Source of the DNA: Cristatella mucedo | Lineage: Eukaryota > Bryozoa > Phylactolaemata > Cristatellidae | Length of the DNA stretch: 64,000 nucleotides | NCBI GenBank assembly: GCA_009760855.2 | Contig: WPIO01000260.1 | Location: forward strand, 112,891 to 176,890 | Reading direction: 5' to 3' | The notes under the pieces: generated by a model | The model's input: only the letters and a program-made list of their open reading frames with translations | Told to the model about the DNA's origin: nothing | Databases searched by the model: none | Position numbers and translations under genes: made by a program | Shown: positions 1 through 9,717 of the stretch, one piece after another | How positions within the stretch are numbered: position 1 is the first letter of the stretch | Layout of the letters: each line of letters opens with the position of its first letter

Positions 1-90
1 ATGACGTGATGATAATGAATAATGATGACGTGATGATAATGAATAATGATGACGTGATGATAATGAATAATGATGACGTGATGATAATGA
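1..90. repeat. 24-bp tandem repeat, about 3.7 copies
   Basis: A 24-base unit beginning ATGACGTGATGATAATGAAT is repeated head to tail at 1, 25, 49 and 73; the last copy breaks down near base 90. The copies are essentially identical, so the array is young. The window starts inside it, so its true length is unknown. Each unit contains TGACGTGA, which resembles a CRE half-site, but nothing else suggests a regulatory role. Confidence 0.9.
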
Positions 91-129
91 ACGAGATAAG
101 AAGAATGACACATCCACATGGGCATCCAC

Positions 130-800
130 CGTCAGAGAACTCAATCTCTTTTCAGGCATTTTACGTGCGCTGCAAATGAAGCACGATCAAATGATTTGTG
201 GTAAAAAGCCATTGTCAACGAGCATAACATGGAGTCTTCACCAGCGGTTCTCAACCTTCTTAATGCCGCGACCGTATGATACAGATCCTCATGTTGTGGC
301 GACCCCCAAAAATAAAAGTATCGTGTGCAAAATGTGTAAATTCGTGTCTTTCGATGGTCTTAGGTGACCCCTGTGTGAAAGAACTGTTCGACACCCCAAA
401 GGGGTCGCGACCCACAGGTTTACAACCGCTGGTCTACAGCGCAATATCAACATGTTAATATGATTAGTGGCAGCATGCCCAGTATCGATGCGAATAAGCA
501 CGAACAAGACACAATATAAAAAGCCGCTAAATGCTGCCATAAACAGCGTTTTTAGTTTATTTTAATGCCATTAAGTCAGGGGATATCATAACGTTAGACC
601 GAAGTGAATTCCAGGCTTTGGGAGCACAAGAACTAAAGACACGTTTTCGAAAGGATTTGAAATTCGTGCAAGGTATAGCTAAATGATTAGATTTAAACAG
701 CGGGTGCAGTTCTGATTGGTAGAATGGATCAAGAGAATGGAGGGACCATAAAAGTGAGTGACACACTCTTGTAGTCGATGAGCTGCTGGATCGGGAGTCA
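130..800 (-). mobile_element. LINE-A (CR1/L2-type) 3' fragment, interrupted
   Basis: Read on the minus strand, this is the end of a CR1/L2-type retrotransposon. The C-terminal RT peptide (FKSFRKRVFSSCAPKAWNSL, about 620-690) is followed by the 3' UTR and then the tail stem-loop region near 130-165 (reverse complement of the AGAGATTGAGTTCTCT motif). It matches the other LINE-A copies here, for example 5152-5620, over its length. The reading frame is broken. A short hAT element has been inserted at 242-431, splitting the 3' UTR. Confidence 0.75.
242..431. mobile_element. SPIN-like non-autonomous hAT transposon
   Basis: A 190-bp element with inverted ends: the left starts CAGCGGTTCTCAACCTTC and the right ends in the near reverse complement (..CACAGGTTTACAACCGCTG). 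Inner segments (TAATGCCGCGACC, CCTCATGTTGTGGCGACCCC, CGATGGTCTTAGGTGACCCC, CCCCAAAGGGGTCGCGACCC) match, from memory, the short SPIN/Charlie-like hAT elements spread between animals by horizontal transfer. Flanking 8-mers gTCTtcAc (234-241) and gTCTacAg (432-439) agree at 6 of 8 sites and fit the nTCTnnAn hAT duplication. It has no coding capacity and sits inside the LINE-A 3' UTR, so it is younger than that copy. Confidence 0.85.
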
Positions 801-823
801 GTTGGGGCAGGGGAAAAATGTAG

Positions 824-879
824 CTTAAGGTTAAGGGCTGGTGCAAGGTGCAAGTTTAAGGTTAAGGACCGGTGCAAGG
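824..879. repeat. Short local duplication, 25-bp unit
   Basis: Two imperfect copies of a 25-base sequence (CTTAAGGTTAAGG..GGTGCAAGG at 824-848 and TTTAAGGTTAAGG..GGTGCAAGG at 855-879) lie six bases apart. There is no sign of coding. Confidence 0.6.
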
Positions 880-880
880 C

Positions 881-1424
881 ATTTTGGTGAGCGCTAGGCG
901 AGATCAGATGTAGGGTGCCCCCTTCTCGCACGCTACCTCCTCCCTCCATCCATCCGTCGTGAAATGAAAACCAGTTTCCCTCTTATTAGATATCGTAAGA
1001 CTCACTAGAATTCTTAAAATAGCTTTTGTGGATGCAGTAATACATGAAGTGATAATTGATGTTCAAAACTTGAATTTCCTTGATTTTTCCTTGGCAAAAC
1101 CGCAGAACATTTCTTCAACGTCGCGAGTATATGTCAGGAGTATATTTCAGGGGAAGCCACCTGCTTGCAGCTCACCATACATCACCATACATACTCACCG
1201 TACAGTTCCCCTCCGTCTAATTCCTCGCTGTCTCTGCGAGTAAGCGACTCGTGCAGAGACTTGCACACTGACCAAGGAAATCCTCCGTGGGTATGTCGGC
1301 ATTCTCGAAGAGAGTCCTAAAGGGACACAAATAAAGTGTCGTGTTGGCAAATTGGATTAAACATCTCACTTAAACACTCTTTTATCTCAGAACTATCTAG
1401 ATATCATATTGTATAGATATTGAT
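881..1424. other. No recognisable gene
   Basis: Anonymous sequence of mixed composition. The reading frames are short and unconvincing, and I see no splice pattern or repeat homology to the rest of the window. Confidence 0.5.
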
Positions 1425-1505
1425 ATATGTATATATTACATCGCATCTATCTAGATATCATATCGTATCATTCTATCTATCTATCTATCCACCGCATCTA
1501 TCTAG
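1425..1505. repeat. Degenerate ATCT/ATAT microsatellite
   Basis: Interrupted ATCT tetranucleotide runs with ATAT patches; the best stretch is TCTATCTATCTATCTATCCA around 1473-1491. Confidence 0.75.
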
Positions 1506-2889
1506 AACACATGGAGCACAAGTTAACCTGGAATAGCTCTCCTATAAATCCTGTACACGCTCATAATGTGCTTCGCGATCAAACAGCCTTCTCTTTTTTA
1601 ACTGCTGATTTGATTCAAAAGATCGTTCAATCTCAAAATTGTTATCCATTGGTGTTGCACCAGCCAATATTTCATGGAAGCCCTCTCCACCTTGTAGAGT
1701 AAGATGCACTTTGTGTAATTTCCTATGTCTGAGGATATTTCAAGTTGGTTTGAAAAGTTAAAGAACTAAAACAACGGTTCGGCTCCTTATAGACGAGTAT
1801 ATCCTTATACCAAATTCGCTATAATCTCGCCAATAAATCCGCGATGCCGTACCCGCGCCGACATAACCGCGCCGATAAATTCACGATTGACGAAAACGCG
1901 ATGAAAAGCGCGATGCAAATTGGAAATTAGCTTAAATAGCTACTAACGACGCGCATTGAAATGCCTTATAAAGTCTAAATAAAGTAAAATTTAATATGTA
2001 TGCTAATATTAAGAGAGACTGCCTGCAAGTGATCCATATGATTACATCCAGTTATCTAGGAAGTATTGCGGCAAAGCGCCTGGACATTATTTACGCTTGC
2101 CTGCTACCTGATTGCAAATTTCGCCATGTATGCGACCAATGGTTTATTCTGCCCAGTTTTCGTAACGACGGAAATGATCGAAAAACGTAAAAACGGTAGA
2201 ATGGTGACGTGCGACAGACGATTAGAAAACATTATACCAACCTTCGACTGAGTTATCCGTTCACGGCAATCCACCGTTGACATGTCCTCTAGTTGAATTA
2301 TATTTATTGTAAGAGTAATTATATTTATGGTAAGAGTAAATAAAGGACTAGAGCATTGACTGGGTCAAAAATGACCCCAGTAACTGTAAACATTCCTGAG
2401 ATAGGAGGGTCTAATTTCATTCAGTTCGTCGAAAGCAACACCGATATTTTCCTTTGAAGCGGAGCTCAGTGCAAATAGCATCTTTAAGCACAATAATAAC
2501 AATGCATTCGATATAGCGAACTGCAAGGAACCGCGCCGCTTGCCAGTTGTCCGCATTTCACGCGGTCTAGAATTTTCTCTGGCACGAGCATGAAAGAAAA
2601 AGTGCTCCGAGCCTGCTAATCGGCGTGTCTATGCGGTGTAGCGACGATATCTCGGACTCAGGGGATTCTGCGTGTTATCACGTGATAAACGATAACCGAT
2701 CTGGCGCGAAGAGAGCTCTGAAAAATGCTGTTTCACTGAAAAATATAGCGCGCTGGAAACGTTGCCTAAAGCTCTAACGAACACCGGGGTGATTATTACG
2801 TAGGTGACATGTCTAAAGGGCCAGCCTCAAATGTTCGACTTAAGGAATGACAGATTTTCAGTCTGCCAGGTCAACGAATTCCAAAATGG
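1506..2889. other. No recognisable gene; anonymous sequence
   Basis: About 1.4 kb without a persuasive gene. Frames reach only about 65-90 codons and lack coding character. Near 2297-2340 an A/T-rich 22-base segment is duplicated. A perfect 14-bp palindrome TTATCACGTGATAA (2675-2688) contains an E-box core CACGTG. No LINE or SINE homology was noticed. Confidence 0.45.
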
Positions 2890-3224
2890 GTGTTATGCAT
2901 GACGCGGTATAGTTTGATTAGGAAGCCAACCAGTCGCCCCTGGCCAACTAGGAGAGTAGCCTTCGAGAGTAGCTCGTTTCGGCGATTTGCACTCTCACGA
3001 CCTACAGGCCGTTGTGTACAGTTGCGGCGTCTCGGCCCGACATGTAAACGCGAAAATCTCGAAAGGAGGAATCAGCTGCTTCAGCCGAGCGGCAGATGAC
3101 CTTGGCAGCTTTGGCGCCGCCAGCAGAGGCAATAGAACACCGACCGCGACGAAAAATTGATTGAACTTGCGACCCAGTCTGCGAGTGCACGGCTCTTGCG
3201 TAATCTATCGCGAGCCGGAGATCA

Positions 3225-3268
3225 GCGGGTCGTGGCGGCCGCCGTCGGTCGCCGCCGCCACGACCCGC
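3225..3268. repeat. Perfect 15-bp inverted repeat, 14-nt spacer
   Basis: Left arm GCGGGTCGTGGCGGC (3225-3239) and right arm GCCGCCACGACCCGC (3254-3268) are exact reverse complements. The RNA or single strand would form a very stable GC hairpin. Confidence 0.85.
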
Positions 3269-3289
3269 CCGTCGCCAGCCCGGGTGGGC

Positions 3290-3321
3290 TCAAAATGGCC
3301 GCCTGAAGGGGGCCATTTTGA
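3290..3321. repeat. Perfect 11-bp inverted repeat, 10-nt spacer
   Basis: TCAAAATGGCC (3290-3300) and GGCCATTTTGA (3311-3321) pair exactly. It lies 21 bases after another perfect hairpin. Each arm also contains AAAATGGCC, close to the YY1-type AAnATGGCG core, so a binding-site pair is an alternative reading. Confidence 0.8.
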
Positions 3322-3690
3322 CCGAAGCAGTATCTGTAGCGTTAGCTTTCAATTCGGGCCAAACGGCCCAACCAGAGACGTGAAGGGGACGACGGAGAGC
3401 AAGAGATGAGCCACGGAACTTCCGGAGCCTCGAGCTCGAGCCGCCGAAACGAGGCGACCGCCTGTTCGCACGACAGCGAAAGCTGCCTGTAGCTGCCTGA
3501 ACGTCCTAAGCCGAGGCAGCGCATGCGCGAGCAGGGCAGCTGGCGAGAGAGTCGGCGGGCTGCACTTACGCCTCCGGAAGCTGCAAGGTCGGCTGCAAGT
3601 CTCTTTAAAGACAACTTCTGAGCAGGCTTTTCGAAGTCTTTATGCGTTCTTCGTCGCCTTTCAAGTTGATAAGGTAGATGCAACTAACAT

Positions 3691-4299
3691 CATCGCGGCG
3701 CTAATAAATTCGCTCGCTGCCTTTAAATTATCGTTCGATCTATCGTCGTAAATGCTTCGTGATCATAGAACTCGAACGTTTGGAAACGTTTACTGTGCGG
3801 CTTCTATGAGTGATGGTTTTACGACGTTTATCAAGTGTATTGTTATTACTATTATTATTATTATTACGACCAGCAGAGATAAATATACCGAAAATTAGCT
3901 ACTAGCTAACTGCAGCACTTACGATCGATACTATCGATACAAGCAATTTCTTTTGCTTTCCAAAAGTAGACCACAAGGACCCTTGCAGTCTACGATTGCT
4001 TTTTCATGCAGCTAAATCGCGACGGTCAAGCGAATTCAGTGAATTCACCAATCGCGGTCTTATTGGCTGTATGTCTGAATAATTGAGCGTACTGTGTGCT
4101 GGACTGCGTACTGGATATAATCAGTTGTAAGCTGGCGGGCGGAATAAATTTTTCACCCTATAGTGGCTTGTCTCTTGGATTGAAGTTTTCTTTCTTGCAT
4201 TGTGCAAGAAAGTTCAGCCTCCCACGAGCGAAAGCGACCAATTCTAATTAAAAGTCAATGAGGTGATTCTTTCATGAATGATACAAGTAAGCGCGGAAA
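3691..4299. other. No recognisable gene
   Basis: AT-rich spacer with a short ATT run near 3847-3867 and a small hairpin CTTTCTTGCA-TTG-TGCAAGAAAG at 4190-4212. No coding signal was seen. Confidence 0.45.
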
Positions 4300-5130
4300 G
4301 TTGCCATTCACCACATGCTCGTAATCTAGGTGTCGTGTTCGACAGCTGCCTCAATTTCAAAAGCTTCATTCAGAAGACTGCTTCTACAGCTAGCCATCAC
4401 ATCCGATCCCTATCCAAGATTAGAAGCCGTCTCCCACAGTGGCTTGTAAAATATTTAACTGCCTCTTTAGTTCTGTCTCGGCTTGATTATCGTAATTCCC
4501 TTTTGGCTGGGCTACCAAAGAAAGCCATTATGCCACTACAGCGGACTATGAATATGGCTGCAAGGCTGGTCTTCAAGTCCCAGTGGTTTGAGCACGTGTC
4601 ACCTCTGCTGAAAGAGCTAGGATGGTTGCCGGTTGAGCAACGGATACAGAGCAAAGTTCTTACGCTGATCCACAAGGCCCACCACGGCTTGGCTCCTTCG
4701 TACCTAGCTGAACTGCTGCACCAGTTTCAGCCTGTTCGCGCCCTCAGGTCCTGCGTGGACAATAAGTTAGCTGTCCCATTCCTCCGCTTAAAGACAGTTG
4801 GCGACAGAAGCTTTAGCTCTGCAGGTCCTAGACTGTGGAACTCGCTTCCACAATTCTTACGCAACGACATCTACTCTCCAACTGCCGACTATGGCACATC
4901 TTTTTCAGCGGTCCTGAACTGCTACTTCTATGCTACTCACTACCTCAACTGCTCTCCTGACTCTGCTATGCTTCCCACTTTCTCTCTGTTGCGTGAGACG
5001 AAGTCTGTTGGCTACCGAATGCGTACCGAAAGCCGCTTAGGCTGTGAGTGCGCTATACAAAACTCTGCTGCGTAACACCCACATGGTCTTTATGACTTTG
5101 TGGAGTTACTGACGGAGATACATCGCTGTA
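4300..5130 (+). mobile_element. LINE-B reverse transcriptase C-terminal fragment
   Basis: An open frame of about 265 codons carries the region downstream of the RT catalytic domain of a CR1/L2-clade element: ARNLGVVFDSCLNFKSFIQK, then [26 protein letters not shown], a LGWLPVEQRIQSKVL block and FSSAGPRLWNSLP. It is 5'-truncated and lacks the endonuclease and the YADD motif. It shares very high identity with 34960-35720, defining LINE-B, whose 3' end is GTGGAGTTACnGACGGAGATAC rather than the LINE-A hairpin. The frame is unusually intact, so the copy is relatively young, but it cannot be autonomous. Confidence 0.88.
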
Positions 5131-5151
5131 ATCAGCACTAGTGTCGTTCAC

Positions 5152-5620
5152 GTAGTAATAATACTAATAATAGTATACTTGATAATGCGTCCTCTGAGAA
5201 CTCAATCTCACTATAGGTGCTTTACATTTGCTGCAAAGGAAGCATCATCGAATGGTTAGTGGTATGATACTCAACGGCAAGAAGCATAACATGGTAAGCA
5301 CGTCGTCAGAAAGCAAATATGGTCAGTGGCAGCATACACAATTTCAGCGCCAATAAGGACACAAAAGACGGATCACATGGACCCACTAAATGCTGCAATA
5401 AATATATGCTTTTTTGGCTTGTTTTCAAATGTCAAGTCAGGGGATATCGTGATGTCCGGCGGAAGTGAGTTCCAGGCTTTGGGAGCATACCAATTGAAGG
5501 CGAGGTCTCTAAAAGATTTGAAGTTCGTACGAGGTACAGGTAAACGATTAGATTCCAAAAAGCGACTGGTTCGTTGTTTATCCTTCCTGGTGGGCGAGCA
5601 GATCTGATAGCTAGACTGGT
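5152..5620 (-). mobile_element. LINE-A 3' fragment
   Basis: On the minus strand: RT C-terminal peptide (TNFKSFRDLAFNWYAPKAWN, within 5373-5558), 3' UTR, then the tail stem-loop and an (ATT)n-type tail at 5152-5180. It lies tail to tail with the LINE-B copy that ends just before it. It is 5'-truncated and non-functional. Confidence 0.85.
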
Positions 5621-5699
5621 CGCGATGTCAAACGAGACCTGTAACTCTACCCACTGGCTACTAAGCGGCGAGCATTGGTGGCCACTTGACAATAGTACT

Positions 5700-6418
5700 A
5701 TCTCGGGGGGGGGGAGGCGTGCAGCTCTAGCGGCCAAACGGGGGCCGTCGAGGAACCGGCGAGGAACTCGCAGCGTCGGCCGCCGCCGCTGGAGCTTTAA
5801 CCGTAGCGGCAGACGCTGCGAAGGCGGCGGCGGCTGGCGAGCGAGCCGTAGCAGCTGCTACGACTGAGCAGCTGACTGACAGCTGCTACGACGCTGCGCT
5901 GAGCAAATTCTAATTGGTGGCATCGACGTGGAGATGCTAGCCAAGTCGACTTGCAAGGGTAACGACGCGGTCCACGCGGCGACGACGACGACGCGGAGGA
6001 CGAACTATGCGACGACTCGTCTCTCGCCCGAATCAAATCTCGCTCAGGCTTAGATCTCGTTCGTGCTTCTGGCTTCTGCCGCGTGACGTAAACCCGGTCT
6101 AGAGGAAGCAATGGCCGTCGATCCGTGCGGAGCGATTCTATATGGACCGCTGTTTGTAGATCAAATCGGAATTGCATGCGTGTCAGTCGAACCATTTGAA
6201 CGATGCAAGCGCCGTAGTTCGCCGTAGCTCCATTTCCAGCAGCTGCCGCTTTCTGATTCGCTGCCGCCGACAGCAGAAATCGGACCAGTACACACAGCAG
6301 CTGCAGCAGCTGCTCCTTACCAATGAAGATGCGGCACTTTGCTGTATCTCGCTTCTTGAAACGATAGCACGCCGGAGGCGTGAAAGAGCGTCGCGCGGCC
6401 AGTCTAGCAGTACACTAT
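5700..6418. other. GC-rich island with palindromes
   Basis: CpG-rich, with a G-run at 5706-5713. Open frames occur on both strands and in overlapping phases (5574-5867 plus, 5797-6195 minus, 6172-6534 plus), which points to composition rather than genes. It contains the perfect 16-bp palindrome CGTAGCAGCTGCTACG (5847-5862), part of which recurs at 5881-5893. Possibly a promoter or first-exon region. Confidence 0.35.
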
Positions 6419-6550
6419 TGCCGCCCTGGTTTGGCACAGGGGTAAAGCGATCGCCTTTCGCGACGGACAGGGGGCGTCCTGGGCTCAAGCCCTTCGGTAT
6501 GGGTGAAGCGTCTAGTTTTCTTACAGCGCTATAAATATGAAGTATATATT
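6419..6550 (+). mobile_element. tRNA-derived SINE, diverged
   Basis: Head GCCGCCCTGGTTTGGCACAG then GGTAAAGCGATCGCCTTTCG (A-box region), a B-box-like GGGCTCAAGCCC (6480-6491), and a 3' part ending GCGCTATAAATATGAAGTAT that matches the LINE-A-derived SINE tail. It shares the GATYGCYTTT middle with copies at 8345-8402 and 53435-53500, suggesting a second SINE subtype. Confidence 0.6.
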
Positions 6551-6575
6551 TTTATAGATGTTCTTGCACTCATGC

Positions 6576-6752
6576 TTCCCCTGAAGCAAATGTAAATTGC
6601 CTAGAAAGAGATTATAGAATTTCTCTGGGGGCGCTATGCAAAAGTATTATAATTACTGTATTTATTACCTGCTATTTCGGTCATGCTACCTTTGCACCGA
6701 ATGTAAAGTGCCCAGAAAGAGATCGAGTGCTCTGAGGGCGCTCTATCAAATG

Positions 6753-6782
<30 letters not shown>
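6576..6782 (+). mobile_element. Two successive LINE-A 3' tails
   Basis: Two copies of the LINE-A tail motif in the same orientation: GCAAATGTAAATTGCCTAGA..GGGGGCGCTATGC (about 6586-6640) and GAATGTAAAGTGCCCAGAAA..GGGCGCTCTATC (about 6697-6750). The second ends in a clean (ATT)n run at 6754-6782. Both are reduced to the extreme 3' end. Confidence 0.8.
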
Positions 6783-6784
<2 letters not shown>

Positions 6785-7098
6785 TGATCACTATTACCTG
6801 GTATCACTCTACCCTCAGGCTACCAAGCGTTGAGCAAAAGTGGTCATGCGACAATAATACCTGCACAGGGAACGTGCAGCTCTAGCGGCGAAAAAAGGAA
6901 CTCTGGGCATTATACAGGATTGGGCACCGTGGCAACGAAACGCTCTCACGCTTTATCAGCCAGGTCATGTCTGCCGAGATTTCCTTTGCAGTTATACAAG
7001 TTTGACATTAATCTTTGAAAGTCCGACTAGGCTAGGGCTTCTCGGCTGGTACTGCTCGATCTCGTAGCGTTATTTTACACTGTTGATCAATAGGTCGC
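6783..7098. other. No recognisable gene
   Basis: Short anonymous interval between the LINE tails and a SINE. No coding or repeat signal stands out. Confidence 0.45.
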
Positions 7099-7258
7099 CG
7101 CGGCTCTGGATTGGCTCGGTGGTTATGCTACTCATCCCAACCGAGGTCATGGTGAATTTAGCCCACGGCCGAGGTCATGGGCTCGAGCCTCGTGGAATAC
7201 GTGAAGCGCCAGAATGCAGATTAGTTCTCTCTGCGTACCGTTTAGATGAATTTTATTT
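7099..7258 (+). mobile_element. tRNA-derived SINE with internal duplication
   Basis: Head GGATTGGCTCGGTGGTTATG (A-box region), B box GGGCTCGAGCCTC near 7178-7190, then ATACGTGAAGCGCC..GATTAGTTCTCTC and an AT-rich end matching the SINE at 25375-25528. The segment CCGAGGTCATGG occurs twice (about 7141-7152 and 7161-7172), which lengthens the body relative to its relatives. Confidence 0.72.
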
Positions 7259-7319
7259 GGTTTTTACATCTATTATTATGGATCGCCTCTCGGTGGGTCT
7301 CAAAGCTCAGACCTCAGGC

Positions 7320-7510
7320 CTTTGAGCTCATCTTTTCCAGCCTGCCCTCCAGCAATGAGCTTCTCAGCATCCGCTTATTTCGCCGTGATCGCCCTGCATT
7401 GAAATTTGTCGGAGATCAAGCCTGTAGCTTCTATGCACTGAATGCCCGGAACTAGCTTCCAGTTGTAGCCACTATGTGCTGCTATCTTGCATCCACCAAT
7501 TTCAGAATAC
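7320..7510 (+). mobile_element. Weak LINE RT C-terminal remnant
   Basis: The peptide LKFVGDQACSFYALNARN (around 7398-7455) resembles the conserved LKSFGDRAFSSYAPKAWNSL end of LINE-A, with a stop where NSL would begin. No tail was found. The call rests on this one motif. Confidence 0.35.
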
Positions 7511-7978
7511 ATTCAAAGTTACTAAGCTACTCGATTCTTGTTTAAGTCAGTACCTACAGCGATCCTGCACCCACGAAGTCTCAGCGCTCAGGTTCTCTTC
7601 AAGTCTGTTTGGTTCTAGTTAGCTATTCCTTCTACCGAGTGAACTTGCCTTGTTTGTTCATTTATTTCTTGCGAGCAGTTTGCCTGTGAGAGACTCGGAA
7701 CTTATTGCTTCACAACGGTCTCACTAACAGCTGGCAACAAGTCTTTCCATCTTGGTTTAAGAATTCTCACCAAAGCATAGCACAGTAATTGATTCTCATG
7801 CAGGTCCTGAAAGCCTACAGCGCTCTGTGCACGCCGCGTAAAAGCAGCATCGAGGCCGAGGACGCGTGGCTAGTCACATCGACGCGAGACTGTCTCACTG
7901 TGGCAGCCATGTTTACATGCCGCGGCAGCGAGACAGCATCCGAGACTCACTAGTCACGTTTCGAGGTGCCGTACTTAC
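7511..7978. other. No recognisable gene
   Basis: Anonymous sequence that becomes GC-rich from about 7860. Its right end would be the start of an intron if the minus-strand exon at 7979-8116 is real. Confidence 0.4.
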
Positions 7979-8116
7979 CTGTAAGTATCGCTCACCTGCA
8001 AAGTAAGGTGCCGTCGCGAGCGTTGCGCTGAAGCGCCGACGAAGCCTCGGCGCTTCAGCGCAGAGGCCGCTGCAGCTTTTCTTGACACTAGCACAAGAGG
8101 CCGCGGCCGCGGCCAT
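7979..8116 (-). CDS. Candidate first coding exon, unknown product
   Basis: On the minus strand an ATG at 8116 opens 46 codons that run exactly, in phase 0, to a consensus donor (exon ..CTTACAG, intron GTAAGTACGG, intron starting at 7978). A second possible donor (TTTGCAG/GTGAGC) lies 18 bases earlier. The peptide starts MAAAAASCASVKKSC, is rich in Ala, Arg and Ser with no acidic residue for 20 positions, and could be an organelle-targeting leader. A farther in-frame Met lies at 8146. ATAAATAG (8127-8134) looks like a TATA box but sits too close to this ATG. The exon spans a perfect hairpin (8024-8062) and the palindrome GGCCGCGGCCGCGGCC (8099-8114). No downstream exon was identified. Confidence 0.28.
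8024..8062. repeat. Perfect 16-bp inverted repeat, 7-nt spacer
   Basis: TGCGCTGAAGCGCCGA (8024-8039) and TCGGCGCTTCAGCGCA (8047-8062) are exact reverse complements around the spacer CGAAGCC. It falls inside the candidate minus-strand exon, where it would encode part of an Arg-rich stretch. Confidence 0.9.
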
Positions 8117-8146
8117 CAATGGCGCGCTATTTATCTCTGCGCGCAA

Positions 8147-8734
8147 AGAGCGCAGTTTTTAGTCGTTCTAGCAGGACTTGGACGCATCGAGCGTGGACGG
8201 ACGCCAATGCTTTTCCATCTACTTCGACGGAAACGGCGGCCAAAGAATGAAAGAGCTCAATCAATTGTATGTCTGCTAGCGTTACTAGTCAGTCAAGAAT
8301 AGGAGCACGAGAACCAAGTGTTGTCAGCATAAATAAATAAACCCACTTCCTCGGGGCCGAGGTCGTGAAAAGCAATCACCTTACCTAGTGAGCCATTACG
8401 GCCTCTGTACCAAAAGTCGCGGCGGTGTTCAAATGTCGAGGACGGCGGCGACCAGGCATTCCTTGCTGGAAAAAAATCGTCCTTTCGCTTACAAACGCGG
8501 AAGCTGATTGATAAGAAAAAAAGTTTTTTCCAGAGCGAGCACGCCAGACTCGTGCTGCCGTATTTAATGCTAGCAGCGAAACGGTCGCCCAGGCTCGATC
8601 GGCCAGCCAGTGAGCGCCGACGCGACATTCGTCACAGTTCCCGAATTGCAGCGCCAAAGAGCCGGAAGTACCGGAAGAAGACGATCTAGCGACGGTAGCT
8701 GCCTGCGACGAGCTGGCTGCCTGCGACAGTCGAT
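8147..8734. other. GC-rich flank without clear gene
   Basis: Overlapping minus-strand frames (8293-8773) reflect GC content and show no family motif. A SINE scrap lies at 8345-8402. The far right carries repeated GCTGCCTGCGAC units (about 8698-8727). Confidence 0.35.
8345..8402 (-). mobile_element. Partial SINE (second subtype)
   Basis: On the minus strand GGCTCACTAGGTAAGGTGAT, then TGCTTTTCACGACCTCGGCC, corresponds to the A-box half and middle of the SINE subtype seen at 6419-6550 and 53435-53500. The B box and tail are missing. Confidence 0.45.
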
Positions 8735-8883
8735 AGCTGGAAGCTTTAATTTTAATATTTTAATTTCATTCAATTTAATTTAATTATTTTCATTATTATT
8801 GTATTTAATTTTATATTATTTTACTTAATTAATTTAATCTTAATGTTAAAATTTATTTTAATTTTAACAGCTGGAAGCTTTAA
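8735..8883. repeat. A/T-only insert flanked by 15-bp direct repeats
   Basis: AGCTGGAAGCTTTAA occurs exactly at 8735-8749 and 8869-8883. Between the copies lie about 119 bases made almost only of A and T (TTTAATTT-type words), inside a GC-rich neighbourhood. The arrangement looks like an insertion with a long target-site duplication, but the insert has no terminal motif, RNA promoter or homology that I recognise. Confidence 0.75.
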
Positions 8884-9125
8884 GAGCCGAAGCCGAACTC
8901 TCTCAGGCAGCGGAGCTCGACGAGTCTCGACCGTCTCTGGGCTCTCTCTGTCCAGACGGCAGTTGCGCACAGCACAACTCCACGCGGCACCGGTCGTCGG
9001 CTCTGCGGCTCAGCGGCTCTGCGGCTCTCTCTGGGCGCCATACTGGACTCACTGGACGCTAGGCTGCCCGACGCTGGGCGCCCGTAACCGTGCGTCGCTG
9101 CCGAATGAACATCTCTGCGTTTTGC
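8884..9125. other. GC-rich segment
   Basis: CpG-rich, with repeated GGCTCTGCGGCTC units near 8999-9031. Open on both strands without a recognisable protein. Confidence 0.35.
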
Positions 9126-9222
9126 CCGCACTGGTCTGGTCACGCGGTCGAGGTTCTCGTCCCGACCAAGGTCGAGGTCTGGCCGAGGCCGCGCGCTTGA
9201 GCCCCTTGGCTTATGTCGAGAA
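9126..9222 (+). mobile_element. SINE fragment
   Basis: GCCCGCACTGGTCTGGTCAC, then GGTTCTCGTCCCGACCAAGG and a B-box-like GCGCTTGAGCCCC match the body of the SINE at 25375-25528. The LINE-derived tail is lost after CTTATGTCGAG. Confidence 0.6.
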
Positions 9223-9717
9223 TAATTGAATGGAATGGAGATTAAGTTTTCGTGAGCCGCCATACGAAGGAAATGCGTGTGTTTTTATGGATTCGGTCGT
9301 GATATCTCGGCGTCTCGGCGCTCCTCATTGCCTCAACGCGTTCCGCTGCCGTTTAGTGGCCGTACAACAGGCGGCGTGCCGTTTTCAATTCACCAAAAAG
9401 TCACTCGTTCTGGCGCTCAGGTTTGCTCTATGGCTCTGGGCTTTGCCGTAATCGCTGTGCCACGGCAACGACGGCTCCCACAATAGCGAGTGTCAGCTCC
9501 TGCGACCCAGGCCGTATTGGGCGCAGAACCAGCAACGCGTCACTTGTCACACATCTTTCAAGCATAGTCTATGCATTTTAAGCCTGCGAGAAAGAATCGT
9601 GTAATGCACCTTTAACTATTGATCTTAAAAGTTCTTTTGCCTCATTGAGTGGCTCGAAAGTGTCACGGCAGAAGTTTAGACGAAACGCCCAAAGCCTGCT
9701 GTCGAAGACCAAGCAAA
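9223..9717. other. No recognisable gene
   Basis: Mixed composition. Short overlapping frames (9230-9486) carry no domain signal. Confidence 0.45.

Larger units (their letters stand above)
2890..3690. other. GC/CpG-rich island, possible promoter or first exon
   Basis: Composition switches from AT-rich flanks to strongly GC- and CpG-rich sequence. Open frames exist on both strands (for example 3342-3683 minus), as expected by chance at this GC, and none looks like a known protein. Two perfect inverted repeats lie inside and are listed separately. Its role as a promoter is inferred from composition only. Confidence 0.35.

Noticed and set aside
7511-7960. Promoter or gene in the interval before the minus-strand exon
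   Set aside because: No motif, frame or repeat homology stood out on either strand.
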